DNA of 64,000 nucleotides from JANQHS01 sp965267505 (lineage in GTDB: Bacteria > Bacteroidota > Bacteroidia > Cytophagales > CCMP332). Shown in pieces: positions 53,883-62,470 of this stretch. The translations under genes and the position numbers were made by a program. The DNA is taken from contig OZ254081.1 of the NCBI GenBank assembly GCA_965267505.1, positions 1,674,001-1,738,000 of the forward strand. Reading direction: 5' to 3'. A model generated the notes under the pieces. That model saw only the letters and a list, made by a program, of their open reading frames with translations. It searched no databases and had not been told where the DNA came from. Each line of letters begins with the position of its first letter. The stretch's first letter is position 1.

Positions 53883-54542
53883 TTAGGATGGCCTGGAAAA
53901 GAATTTTTTGTAATAGCTCCTAGATACCCTGCTGATCAAGATTGAACCAATTATCGTTGGGACCAACCAATTCAACAGGGGCGGCCAGAAATTTAGATTT
54001 GTCACAGCAAAAGCGGTAGAGGCTGCGATATAGGATGCCCCCATTCTTACGATGTGACTAAAGAACCAATCTCTCTTTTGATATCTCTTGCTGGTCTTTC
54101 CAAGCCAAAATTTTTGAGAGTCCTGCAGGCTCATCAAAAAAGCGATTAGCCCAAAGACTCCAAGTACTATTGCCATCCCTGTAGCTCCTTTGTACAGAAA
54201 TTGCACGGCAAGAAATATCATTCCCCCTCCAGTGATAAGTGTTATCCCTGTTGCCAAATGATCCATTGGACCTGGTTGATCATTTTTCCTTCTAGAATAT
54301 CTAAATCCGGTAAATGCAGCGTAATAACTAAAGATGCCAACAGAGAATAGGAAGTAATCGGTTTTTGCTAGGGATAGAGGCACCGCTGTAAAAAAAACCA
54401 GGGTCATTCCAACAAAATAGATCATCCCGGTTCTTTTATGGAAGGTTCCGCCTTTTTGAGAGAGCATAGGACCAAGACCTGAAAAAAGAGCAACAAATCC
54501 GGCTGCAATGTGGACGAAACGAAGTATCTGAATAGGGTCCAT
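53883..54542 (-). CDS. DUF2306-like membrane protein
   Basis: A 219-residue membrane protein with six or seven helices. The N-terminus (LRFVHIAAGFVALFSGLGPM, then KGGTFHKRTGMIYFVGM) with its two histidines resembles DUF2306 and related heme- or copper-associated membrane families, as His in the first helices could be metal ligands. Function unknown. It is 1 bp from the DUF4384 gene, so they are co-transcribed. Confidence 0.65.
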   Translation of the reverse strand: MDPIQILRFVHIAAGFVALFSGLGPMLSQKGGTFHKRTGMIYFVGMTLVFFTAVPLSLAKTDYFLFSVGIFSYYAAFTGFRYSRRKNDQPGPMDHLATGITLITGGGMIFLAVQFLYKGATGMAIVLGVFGLIAFLMSLQDSQKFWLGKTSKRYQKRDWFFSHIVRMGASYIAASTAFAVTNLNFWPPLLNWLVPTIIGSILISRVSRSYYKKFFSRPS

Positions 54543-54543
54543 A

Positions 54544-55338
54544 TTACTTATAAATGGTGATCTTCTCCATGGTTAAAAAGCGATCAGCCGGTTCAATTGT
54601 AAAGGCATGCTTTACGTATTGATCAAAATGGCTGTGTTGTCCCCCCTTGTACGGTACATCCTTCTTTGAAAAAAGAAATAGTACATAATTAACCTCTTCC
54701 TCCTTCTCTGTCCAGGTGATGTAATCATGGTAGGGTACCATCGGGAATCGGGTTACAGTCTTTTCATTCAGAAGATTTGCCTTCTCAGAATCGTTTGGAA
54801 ACAAAAGGAACATGTTGTTTGCTTCGTCCATGATAAAGACCTGCAAATAGCCTGTCTTATTGGGTTTCACTGAAAAGCGAAGGGGCTCCTCGTTCTTATA
54901 GGCTGGTTTTAGTCCCGCGATCTCGCATGAAAAGGAAGGGTCGGTTATGCTTTTGTACTTTTTGACCCTGGCATCAATCTCGACTTCAACTATGATGTCC
55001 TTGGTTACATCATCTACGTACATGTTTTCATTAATTAACTCATATTGGGTAACCGAACCCTGCGATTCTACCTGGGTGAGAGAAAAGAAATACTCTTCGA
55101 AAGCTTCCCGATCTTCCTTTTTATCATAGCTGTCGAATACTCGAACGATTTGGTCAACACCAGCTATCTGCAAGGCTTGGGCTTTAGCTTGTTCAATAGC
55201 CTTTGCTTTTGCAGTGGCAGGAGTGATGCCAACAACGCGCCACATTCCTTTTGCTCCTTTCACATCCTTTGATTGACCAATGCTATCTGCAGCCACAAGG
55301 AACAGCATGAGAAATATGGGAATTATACTTTTTATCAT
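54544..55338 (-). CDS. exported DUF4384-domain protein
   Basis: A 264-residue exported protein with a signal peptide (LFLVAADSIGQ, to ~residue 22). Residues ~40-125 (TPATAKAKAIEQAKAQALQIAGVDQIVRV) resemble the LPP20 / CsgG-like helical start seen in the 7213-10320 operon. The second half (FSVKPNKTGYLQVFIMDEANNMFLLFPND) is the DUF4384 domain, a beta sandwich found in envelope-associated proteins. The DUF2306-like gene follows it by 1 bp. Function unknown. Confidence 0.8.
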   Translation of the reverse strand: MIKSIIPIFLMLFLVAADSIGQSKDVKGAKGMWRVVGITPATAKAKAIEQAKAQALQIAGVDQIVRVFDSYDKKEDREAFEEYFFSLTQVESQGSVTQYELINENMYVDDVTKDIIVEVEIDARVKKYKSITDPSFSCEIAGLKPAYKNEEPLRFSVKPNKTGYLQVFIMDEANNMFLLFPNDSEKANLLNEKTVTRFPMVPYHDYITWTEKEEEVNYVLFLFSKKDVPYKGGQHSHFDQYVKHAFTIEPADRFLTMEKITIYK

Positions 55339-55380
55339 TCTTTTCGGGTCATGTAATTAACATGAGTAATCCAAAAATAC

Positions 55381-55824
55381 TTATTCTGATTTGCTTTTTC
55401 TGGTCCAAACCAATCTATGAGTTGCTGGTTTATTTTCGCTAACAGCTGTCTTAATTTCTGGAGATCTAAGGATCAGACTATCACCTTTCAACATAAAAAA
55501 TCTCAATTGAGTCTTCCCTATCCAATCGGGATGGGAGCTTGCTACTACTTTATGGTAAACCGAGTGGGAGCGGCAATCAACAGAGTAGTCGGCAGAATAG
55601 CTGAAGAATCCATCATCGGTTTTTTGCAACCTACCTTTCTTCATCAGGATCAGGGCCATAGTCCCATCCTCATCATAGCTAAGACTCCCAAAAGGGTCTT
55701 CGCCATATGGGAAGAATTGTTCTCCATTTTCCTTGGTACTAGTCCAGGATTGTAATTCCCAATGGCCAAGCAGTTGTGATTCGCAAGGGGGAAAGAGGAT
55801 TAGAAATAGTAGAATTAGGTTCAT
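55381..55824 (-). CDS. lipocalin-like exported protein
   Basis: A 147-residue protein with a short signal peptide (LILFPPCES; a Cys at ~14 makes a lipobox possible but weak). The mature part (LLGHWELQSWTSTKENGEQFFPYGEDPFGSLSYDEDGTMAL) is typical of the lipocalin-like Lipocalin_5 family, a small barrel; the G-W pair and the YxxDGxM segment are visible. The ligand is unknown. Its start overlaps the stop of a 35-codon ORF by 4 bp (ATGA), so they are probably coupled. Confidence 0.78.
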   Translation of the reverse strand: MNLILLFLILFPPCESQLLGHWELQSWTSTKENGEQFFPYGEDPFGSLSYDEDGTMALILMKKGRLQKTDDGFFSYSADYSVDCRSHSVYHKVVASSHPDWIGKTQLRFFMLKGDSLILRSPEIKTAVSENKPATHRLVWTRKSKSE

Positions 55825-55928
55825 AATGGGATCGGAATACCAAAGATCAGACCAATTACCAGTCCAGTAACTCCTACAGAGAGAGTCTTTTTGAAATTTT
55901 GATTTTTTGCCTTTCGAACATCTTTCAT
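55821..55928 (-). CDS. possible 35-residue single-pass membrane protein
   Basis: A short ORF of 35 codons plus stop. The product starts with a basic segment (MKDVRKAKNQNFKKTLS) and ends with one membrane-like helix (VGVTGLVIGLIFGIPIPL). Its TGA overlaps the ATG of the lipocalin-like gene by 4 bp, which is the usual spacing of coupled genes. It is too short to be sure without expression or conservation. The rest of the 272-bp interval 55825-56096 shows no other gene. Confidence 0.4.
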   Translation of the reverse strand: MKDVRKAKNQNFKKTLSVGVTGLVIGLIFGIPIPL

Positions 55929-56096
55929 TAGAATTTGAACTTACTCAGGGTCTTCTTTTAATCCACCGTTCTCGCTAAAAAAATAATAGGCCCCTTTAAT
56001 GGGAGAGAGAGCGAATAAGACCTGAACATTAGCTTAATCGGATTTTATACGGGTCGCAAATCAAGCAAATATTTAATAGAGATAGAGGGCATTAGT

Positions 56097-56441
56097 TTAA
56101 AGGACCAATGAGGGTTTTGATTCAACGAATCTTATTAGAAGAGCGGCGAACTCAAGGCTTTCAATATTCAAACGGTCCAGTTCCTCGGATCCCCTTTCAG
56201 TTAGGCGATATAGTTTCTTTATTCTTCCTCCGGAGCTGCTTTCCTGGCTTTGTTCAATTAACTCTTCCTGCATAAGTTTCTTAAGAGTTGGGTACAGTGC
56301 TCCTTCTGTGATATTAAAATTGTTGTCCGTTCTCCTTTCTATTTCTGCTTTGATCTCGTAACCATGGATAGGCCCATGGTCTTCGATTACGTTCAAAACC
56401 AAGGTTTTTAGTACTCCTTTAAGCAAATTATAGTTTAGCAT
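56097..56441 (-). CDS. PadR-family transcriptional regulator
   Basis: A 114-residue winged-helix protein. Start LLKGVLKTLVLNVIEDHGPIHGYEI, then NITEGALYPTLKKLMQEELIEQSQESSSGGR and the wing KKLYRLTERG are the PadR signature. PadR proteins control phenolic or drug-efflux genes; the target is not evident. It lies 19 bp after the cyclase gene on the same strand. A 6-bp inverted repeat (TTTAGC / GCTAAA) flanks its start codon (56434-56448), which could be an autoregulatory site. Confidence 0.88.
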   Translation of the reverse strand: MLNYNLLKGVLKTLVLNVIEDHGPIHGYEIKAEIERRTDNNFNITEGALYPTLKKLMQEELIEQSQESSSGGRIKKLYRLTERGSEELDRLNIESLEFAALLIRFVESKPSLVL

Positions 56442-56448
56442 GGCTAAA
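56434..56448. promoter_or_regulatory. inverted repeat over the padR-type start codon
   Basis: TTTAGC-ATG-GCTAAA is a 6-bp inverted repeat whose spacer is the start-codon position (the minus-strand CAT of the ATG at 56439-56441). It could be an operator or a hairpin controlling translation; a chance palindrome is possible. Confidence 0.35.
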
Positions 56449-56460
56449 TATATAATTTTC

Positions 56461-57561
56461 TTAGGTAATTACTTCGTAAACATTCAGTTTTGACCCTTTT
56501 CCTTTTAGAAGGAACTCGCCTTTAGGGTTTAGATGATAGGGAGAATCTGATCCCAATAAACTTTTCATCCTTTCTCCTACCAAAATTTCGGTTCCTAAAT
56601 CTTTATTGAGGTGTTCTAGCCTTGATGCAATATTCAAAACATCTCCATGGAAGGCGATCTCTCTTTTTACAAATCCAACTTCAGTTACAGTAACATCCCC
56701 TGCATAACAGGCTGCTTTAAAACTTGGAATAATTCCATATGAATCCCGGTAATGAGCGGCCCGTTTTTCAAGTGTGGATTTAAAACTAAAAAACAGGTCA
56801 ATGCTAAGTCTTGCGGTTTCTGGGTTAGGCGGATTCCAATTTAAAACTACTTCGTCTCCTACATATTGATAGATCTCGGCTTGATGATCTTTGATAAGCT
56901 TATTCAGATCAAGGAAACAATCCTGGATCATTCGGCTGTACTGAAGGTTTCCAAGATTTTCAGCATGGGTAGTGGAATTATCCAGATCGAGGAACATGAA
57001 GATCCTTTTTTCTTCAACTGGAAATTGATACTTGCCAGTTAAAAACCTTGTGATGTTATAGAATCCACTGGTCTCAATACTTTGTAAAAGGAAATTCAAG
57101 AGAAAAATCTGGAACACTATCCCACCGAAGATCATTAGGATCAGAAGGATTGAAACCGGATTCATTAAAAAATCGGTGGCAATGTCATCTTTATAAACTC
57201 CGGCGGCGTTAAGGATCAGGTATATGGTTAAGAAAGTAAGGAAAATTCCCAACAGGTAGGAGGAGGTTTTCCTTATGATCAGTTTACCAAATGATAGACC
57301 TGAGAATTTGGGCCTTCTAAAATACCTATCGACCCAAACAAAGCAGATCCCAAATAGGAAACCAAAAAGTGTAGACTCTAGATACTGCTGCCAGGACAGC
57401 CAGTAAACTGCCATAGGATCTTCAAGGAATTGAGATGGAATGCCTATGGTTAAGTTAAAGGTCCTGACGGATAGGACAGAAATTCCGGAAAGGAAGTTTA
57501 CTGATAGGACCCAATAACCTACTAAAAATGCCTCCAGGGCGTTTCTGGAGCTTAATTTCAT
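56461..57561 (-). CDS. membrane-bound class III nucleotidyl cyclase
   Basis: A 366-residue protein. Four to five membrane helices occupy about residues 10-165; the C-terminal half is a class III cyclase domain. Metal-binding aspartates are in MFLDLDNST (~190) and YQYVGDEVVLNW (~232), and the transition-state residues are in DVLNIASRLEHLN (~320). All catalytic residues look present, so it should make cAMP or cGMP. The substrate lysine cannot be assigned by eye. It is divergent from the M1 peptidase gene and precedes the PadR gene. Confidence 0.9.
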   Translation of the reverse strand: MKLSSRNALEAFLVGYWVLSVNFLSGISVLSVRTFNLTIGIPSQFLEDPMAVYWLSWQQYLESTLFGFLFGICFVWVDRYFRRPKFSGLSFGKLIIRKTSSYLLGIFLTFLTIYLILNAAGVYKDDIATDFLMNPVSILLILMIFGGIVFQIFLLNFLLQSIETSGFYNITRFLTGKYQFPVEEKRIFMFLDLDNSTTHAENLGNLQYSRMIQDCFLDLNKLIKDHQAEIYQYVGDEVVLNWNPPNPETARLSIDLFFSFKSTLEKRAAHYRDSYGIIPSFKAACYAGDVTVTEVGFVKREIAFHGDVLNIASRLEHLNKDLGTEILVGERMKSLLGSDSPYHLNPKGEFLLKGKGSKLNVYEVIT

Positions 57562-57661
57562 AACTATACCTAATTAACTTATATAAACCTGATCTTTGTT
57601 TGAAAATCTAAATTTCTGCTATTGGTCATATATTGGCCCAAAATTAGGATATACCCTTGGT

Positions 57662-59317
57662 ATGAAAACGTTTTTCTCTTTTCTATTCTCGGTAATGTTT
57701 TTTTTGACTCTCAATGCTCAGCAAGGAGGCATCATGGAAACAGGAGGGCCCCTGATGCATGAACAGGCATCTTATGATGTTGTCTACCATGATTTGAAAA
57801 TTCAGGTTTTTCCTGATAAAAAATTCATTGATGGAAGCCTTTTGATGAGAGCCAGAGTAATCAATCCTTTATACAATTTGGTAATGGATCTGGATACAAC
57901 TTTTACAATCGAAAGTGTTGTCGAGAATAGAGAAAGCCTTGAGCCCAAGGACAGAGGTTTTAAAAGGGAGGAAGGCAAGATTTGGATAGACCTGGCACAT
58001 ACCCGCCAGCCAGGAGAGTTTGTTGAAGTTGTGGTTCAATATTCAGGAAACCCGCGTGAAGCCAGACATGCTCCATGGGATGGTGGTTTTTCATGGAAAG
58101 AGACTTCCGATGGGGACCATTGGATAGCAACTACCTGCCAAGGGGAGGGAGCGGACCTTTGGTGGCCTTGCAAGGACCATGTTTCGGATGAACCGGATTC
58201 AATGGACCTCACGGTTCGGGTTCCGCGCAATCTGGTTGCTGCCTGTAATGGAAAATTAGTTGGGCAAACGGATCATACCGATAGTACCACTTCATACCAT
58301 TGGTTCATCTCTAACCCCATCAATATCTACAATGTGGCATTGAATATTGCGCCCTATGAGCTCATTGAGGACAGCCGGAATTGCATTGATGGAACCACCT
58401 ATCCCGTACATTTCTATGTTCTTCCGGCAAGTAAGAAGAAAGGTTTTGAGCTCGTAGAAGACTTAAAAAAGCAATTGGATTTCTTCGAAAGAAATTTCGG
58501 CCCGTACCCTTTTAGAGCCGATAAATGTGCCATTGTCCAAACTCCACATTTCGGAATGGAGCATCAAAGTATTGTCGCCTATGGAGCTGGTTTTAGAAGG
58601 GGTGCCTACTTCAGAGGCAAAGACTGGGGATTTGATGGTTTATTGCATCATGAAATGGCCCATGAATGGTGGGGAAACCTTGTGACCTGTGCTGATTGGA
58701 AAGATGCATGGATTCATGAAGGCTTTGGAACCTACGCTCAGGCCATGTATATCGAGGAATTGCACGGGAAGGAAGGGTATTACGAATACATGAGAAATGT
58801 GAGTCCAAAGACCAAAGCACCCATTGTACACAAGACCCCCCAAACCGCTAGCGGAGGATGGAGTGGTTCCATATATGGAAAAGGGGCAAGACTTCTTCAT
58901 ACATTGAGATATGTAATGGGAGAGATAAATCTTAAACGAAGCCTGAGATTTATGGCTTATCCTGATCAGAGCCTTGAAAAGATCAGCGATGGAAGTCAAT
59001 GTAGGTTCGTAAACACCCGGGATTTCATAAACATAGCAGAAACCTATTCTGAAAAAGACCTGGACTGGATCTTCGATGTTTATGCCTACCGTACTGATCT
59101 CCCAAAGTTGATCTACGAAAAGGGAGATAAGTACATAATGATCTCCTGGGACGTACCGGATGGTCTTTATTTTCCGATGCCCGTGGAGGTTAAGGTGGAT
59201 AAGAAAATGTATAAGCTGGAGCTAAAGCGGGGCCCAGCTCAGCTCAAGGTCAAGAAAAACAGCAAGATCGAGATCGACCCAAATGCCTGGTTGATGTTCG
59301 ACCTGATCGAAAAATAG
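57662..59317 (+). CDS. exported M1-family aminopeptidase
   Basis: A 551-residue metallopeptidase. I chose the ATG at 57662 because a signal peptide follows (FLTLNAQQ); the frame is open from 57596. The exopeptidase motif is GMEHQSIVAYG (in place of GAMEN) and the zinc site is HHEMAHEWWGN ... HEGF, an HExxH with the third ligand E 19 residues later, all intact (~residues 300-330). M1 enzymes remove N-terminal residues of peptides. It lacks the long C-terminal domain of large M1 aminopeptidases. It is probably periplasmic or surface-bound; I see no T9SS sorting domain. Confidence 0.92.
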   Translation: MKTFFSFLFSVMFFLTLNAQQGGIMETGGPLMHEQASYDVVYHDLKIQVFPDKKFIDGSLLMRARVINPLYNLVMDLDTTFTIESVVENRESLEPKDRGFKREEGKIWIDLAHTRQPGEFVEVVVQYSGNPREARHAPWDGGFSWKETSDGDHWIATTCQGEGADLWWPCKDHVSDEPDSMDLTVRVPRNLVAACNGKLVGQTDHTDSTTSYHWFISNPINIYNVALNIAPYELIEDSRNCIDGTTYPVHFYVLPASKKKGFELVEDLKKQLDFFERNFGPYPFRADKCAIVQTPHFGMEHQSIVAYGAGFRRGAYFRGKDWGFDGLLHHEMAHEWWGNLVTCADWKDAWIHEGFGTYAQAMYIEELHGKEGYYEYMRNVSPKTKAPIVHKTPQTASGGWSGSIYGKGARLLHTLRYVMGEINLKRSLRFMAYPDQSLEKISDGSQCRFVNTRDFINIAETYSEKDLDWIFDVYAYRTDLPKLIYEKGDKYIMISWDVPDGLYFPMPVEVKVDKKMYKLELKRGPAQLKVKKNSKIEIDPNAWLMFDLIEK

Positions 59318-59321
59318 ATCC

Positions 59322-60374
59322 TCAGACTTTCTTTAAACCACTTTCAAGCTTTTCGTCAAGAAAGATTTTTTCCGGACCGCCAAGATTCGCAGTTCTTTGT
59401 CGGGTTTCCTGATTATTCCTTGCGATCTCCTCTAAGCTCTGATTTCTGAAAGCGTATTCCTTTGAACCTTGAAGGTTATCATAAGGGCCCTTAGGACTGA
59501 TGAGTTTAACCAAAACCGGAGCAGTCTCCAATGCGATAAACAAAAGGATGAAAAAGGCATTCGCCCACCAGATAGCAGGGTGCCTTAAAGTCAATCTGCT
59601 CAGGGCTTCCAATCGAGCAGCCATTCCGTTGAAAGTTCCTCCTTCTATTGCTGCTAGCTCAGAAGCCATCATCGAATCGTTTTGGTTGATCTTCAATTGG
59701 TTTTCACCAATAAGAGCTTGATTTCTTTCATTCAATTGCTCCAATTCTTCTTCGGATTTGTCTGCATCCGCTTTTTTGATCCTATAGATCGGACCCGCAT
59801 TCCTTCTTTTAGTTCCTCCCGTTCCGTCGGCTTCCTCCTGAGCAATTCTTCTTAATTCATCACGTTTTGTCTCTTTTTCCAGGATCTCCTTTTTCAAGCC
59901 TAAGTTTTCATTCTTTAAGGATTTCGAAGTCGGTTGATACCTGCTTTTTATCTCCTCCTCGGTGGACTTTAGGATCTCGGCGTTCATGCTGACCAATTCA
60001 GTATTGATCTCCTTTTCAAATATTTTAAGTTCCAATGGTTTGGTGATCACAACCGCGATTAGAATGGCTAGGATCATTCGCGGGATTGCGGTCTTGAATT
60101 CTAGCCAAAATGCATCTTTCTTTCTCATGGAGGAAACTATGTATCTATCAAGATTAAAGATCATGAGGCCCCAAAGTATACCCAAGGCGATGGAAATCCA
60201 TATACTCTCAAATACCGAATGCAATGCAAATCCTCCTGCAAGAGCTGCAAATATCCCTGTGAAGAATATGGTGGCACCTATTCCGGCGTATTTTGATGCT
60301 TCTGATGGGCTGGCTTCCAGGAAAGGTTTATGTGAACCGGAGCACAGCCAGAAAAAATGTTTGACCTCCTTCAT
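59322..60374 (-). CDS. DUF4407 membrane protein
   Basis: A 350-residue protein. Two N-terminal helices (~30-75; ATIFFTGIFAALAGGFAL), a third at ~92-108, then a ~135-residue coiled coil (ESTEEEIKSRYQPTS ... RNQALIGENQLK) and a last helix at ~268-285. This is the DUF4407 family layout, with FNLDRYIVSSMRKKDAF at ~74-90. Function unknown; a role in envelope organisation or mechanical sensing is inferred from the coiled coil. It faces the M1 gene, with 4 bp between stops. Confidence 0.85.
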   Translation of the reverse strand: MKEVKHFFWLCSGSHKPFLEASPSEASKYAGIGATIFFTGIFAALAGGFALHSVFESIWISIALGILWGLMIFNLDRYIVSSMRKKDAFWLEFKTAIPRMILAILIAVVITKPLELKIFEKEINTELVSMNAEILKSTEEEIKSRYQPTSKSLKNENLGLKKEILEKETKRDELRRIAQEEADGTGGTKRRNAGPIYRIKKADADKSEEELEQLNERNQALIGENQLKINQNDSMMASELAAIEGGTFNGMAARLEALSRLTLRHPAIWWANAFFILLFIALETAPVLVKLISPKGPYDNLQGSKEYAFRNQSLEEIARNNQETRQRTANLGGPEKIFLDEKLESGLKKV

Positions 60375-60600
60375 TTTTTTCTGGTTTGATTCGATAAAAA
60401 CGGAATATAGTCTTCAATGTTATGGAAATCAAGGAATTAAATGAGAAGGCTTAAAGAATAAAGCCCCTAAGATTGGGGAATTGAGTTATTGAATAGTAAC
60501 TTGTTACTTGAAATTCTAGCCTATCCCTGCTCGCTCCTTAAATATTCCTGCTCGTCCGGATAGATTCCTGATATCCTTTTTTACAGAACTTCTTTGGGTC

Positions 60601-61128
60601 ATGGAAAAGTTGATCAGTGAGAAGAAATGCTGGAATACAGCACTTCCACTAGGAGTTTATTTAACATTTATGGCTCATGTCTCTCCTGCCCAGGAGCTTC
60701 AGTTTGGTCATGACAATGATGGGGATCAGTATGTATTTCTACCATTCAAGGGGGATCACCTAAGCGGTGAGTTGTTCAAGAATGAAAGAGATATGTATGC
60801 TATTTTCCTTCATTTCAAGACCAAAGAGGTTCATACACCGGAAAAGCCTCATTGCCAGGTATTTTTAAAGAAGGGAGATGAAGAGATTATCCTCAAACCC
60901 ATGACCATAGAATACATTCACAATTCCCTGACAGATATTTCGACTTTAAGTGCTGCATTTTCCTTTGAAGATTTTTCGAGGATTGCTCAATGCGATGAGA
61001 TCGAATATGTAACCATGGAAACCACGGATGGAGAAAGAAAAAGCTTTATAAATGTGACCTCCCATGAACGGAAAGTAATTCCCAATTCTGCGAGGGAATT
61101 GTTGAAGGTCAGGTTCCCGGAACACTGA
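60601..61128 (+). CDS. exported protein of unknown function
   Basis: A 175-residue protein I do not recognise. It has an N-terminal hydrophobic segment that can act as a signal peptide (LPLGVYLTFMAHVSPAQ). The mature part (FGHDNDGDQYVFLPFKGDHLSGELFKNERDMYAIFLHFKTKEVH) has a single-domain, strand-rich look; three Cys including EKPHCQVF and IAQCDEIEY. The 225-bp upstream intergenic region holds a palindrome and a direct repeat (see findings). The 3' end overlaps the convergent YccF-like gene by 20 bp. Confidence 0.65.
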   Translation: MEKLISEKKCWNTALPLGVYLTFMAHVSPAQELQFGHDNDGDQYVFLPFKGDHLSGELFKNERDMYAIFLHFKTKEVHTPEKPHCQVFLKKGDEEIILKPMTIEYIHNSLTDISTLSAAFSFEDFSRIAQCDEIEYVTMETTDGERKSFINVTSHERKVIPNSARELLKVRFPEH

Positions 61129-61504
61129 TATCAACACTCCTTATCTCCCTCCCAAATGGTGTTAAGCCAATGGCTGCCAATTTCATATGCTGCCTCGCCC
61201 ATGGAAACCCAATAATGGTAAGGGTAAGAAGAATCGCGAAAAACAAATGAGTTAAAGCAATCCAAATTCCTCCCAGGAAGATCCAAAGCATATTCATGAC
61301 GGTGCTAAGACAGCCAGTGCCTTTCTCTACTACTAACGCATCTCGGCCGAAGGGCCAAAGGGCAAGGCTTGCCATTTTAAGAGTTTGGAGACCAAAGGGG
61401 ATTCCAATAATGGTGATCATCAATAGGATGCTGCAAATCAAGTATTCTAATGCAATTAGGATACCTCCAAAAATCAACCAGATCAAGTTTCCCAAGGTGT
61501 TCAT
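61109..61504 (-). CDS. yccF: YccF-family inner-membrane protein
   Basis: A 131-residue membrane protein. Two repeats of the family motif are visible: IIGIPFGLQTLKMASLALWPFGRDAL (~33-58) and IIGFPWARQHMKLAAIGLTPFGREI (~96-121). Both carry the PFGR signature. About four membrane helices. Function unknown. It overlaps the DUF302 lipoprotein gene by 4 bp, so translation is coupled. Confidence 0.9.
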   Translation of the reverse strand: MNTLGNLIWLIFGGILIALEYLICSILLMITIIGIPFGLQTLKMASLALWPFGRDALVVEKGTGCLSTVMNMLWIFLGGIWIALTHLFFAILLTLTIIGFPWARQHMKLAAIGLTPFGREIRSVDISVPGT

Positions 61505-62400
61505 GCCGCTTCGTCTTCTTGAGTAGGTAAATGAGGGGCGTCTTTTATAGCCCTTAAGATGGAACTTTGGAAACGCCTAAGGTTTATGAAAAGATCCGAG
61601 TTGGTGTTCAGTTTTCTGCGTTCAAAATGAAAACCCAGATGATGGTATCCCACTTTCACCTTTCCACCAGGTTCCTCCACCACAAGGAATTTCAAGGGCC
61701 AGAGATCAAGCATTAAGCTAGGATCAAGATCATATAATCTTTTTTCCATCTCTGCATCATTTACCAGGATTAGCCTTTCATTAAGCATTTCAAATCCGGC
61801 CTTTCTTCCGTTTTCCCCATGGTCAAGGGTTTTCTCCACCTTGTAACCCTCTTTGGAGATCTTCTCAAAAATCAACTGATAGCTGTCTCGAAAGTTCAAA
61901 GGGCTCGTCATCTTTCTTATTCCTTTGTTTCTCCCAAACCTTGCGTTTTGCACCAGATGGGGCTCTTTGTCGGTCAGTGAAGTTACAAGGTTCGAAAGTC
62001 CATTTTTGGCTTTTTCCAGGTTCGGATGGTCCTCAAGGCCATAAGCAGAATTGAGATAGCGCATTGAATTATAGCAAACAAAGGATCCACCTGAGTTATC
62101 ATTGAAAATCAACATCCTTTGTGGGAGGTCTAGGCCCGTATATTGGCTCTTTAACATTAGTGGTGAGCCCAGTTTGGGATTTCCAAAGAATATCAAACTA
62201 TAACCCAATTCTGGTCTATTCAGACGGTGGATCACCTTTAGATTGGGATTTTTTTCAAGGACAGCTTCCAATTTGTCCATATTAGACCCAGCATCTCCTT
62301 GAAGGGCAGAAAAGTTAATTCCTACAATCTTAGGAGCTTCTTTTGGGTGGGAGCTACAGGCGAAAAGGAATACTATTATTGATATGTAGAAGAAGCGCAT
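61501..62400 (-). CDS. lipoprotein with two DUF302 domains
   Basis: A 299-residue lipoprotein: signal and lipobox FLFACSS (Cys ~15). The first DUF302 module (~45-140) has FGNPKLGSPLML and GLDLPQRMLIFND; the second (~175-275) has FEMLNERLILVNDAE and LDLWPLKFLVVEE with GGKVKVGYHH, which shows internal duplication. DUF302 is a small alpha/beta fold found in reduction- and stress-linked proteins. It overlaps yccF by 4 bp. A terminator of the upstream gene lies 20-50 bases before the start, so it needs its own promoter. Confidence 0.85.
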   Translation of the reverse strand: MRFFYISIIVFLFACSSHPKEAPKIVGINFSALQGDAGSNMDKLEAVLEKNPNLKVIHRLNRPELGYSLIFFGNPKLGSPLMLKSQYTGLDLPQRMLIFNDNSGGSFVCYNSMRYLNSAYGLEDHPNLEKAKNGLSNLVTSLTDKEPHLVQNARFGRNKGIRKMTSPLNFRDSYQLIFEKISKEGYKVEKTLDHGENGRKAGFEMLNERLILVNDAEMEKRLYDLDPSLMLDLWPLKFLVVEEPGGKVKVGYHHLGFHFERRKLNTNSDLFINLRRFQSSILRAIKDAPHLPTQEDEAA

Positions 62401-62420
62401 AGGAAACTCAATTTCATAAA

Positions 62421-62450
62421 AAAACCGCTAAGATCTCTCAAAGCGGTTTT
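62421..62450 (-). terminator. intrinsic terminator after the SPOR-like gene
   Basis: A perfect 9-bp stem (AAAACCGCT 62421-62429 with AGCGGTTTT 62442-62450) with a 12-base loop. Reading on the minus strand, the stem is followed by T residues (down to 62418). It lies 20 bases beyond the stop of the SPOR-like gene and upstream of the DUF302 gene. Confidence 0.82.
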
Positions 62451-62470
62451 AATTTTCTCGGATCCAAATG

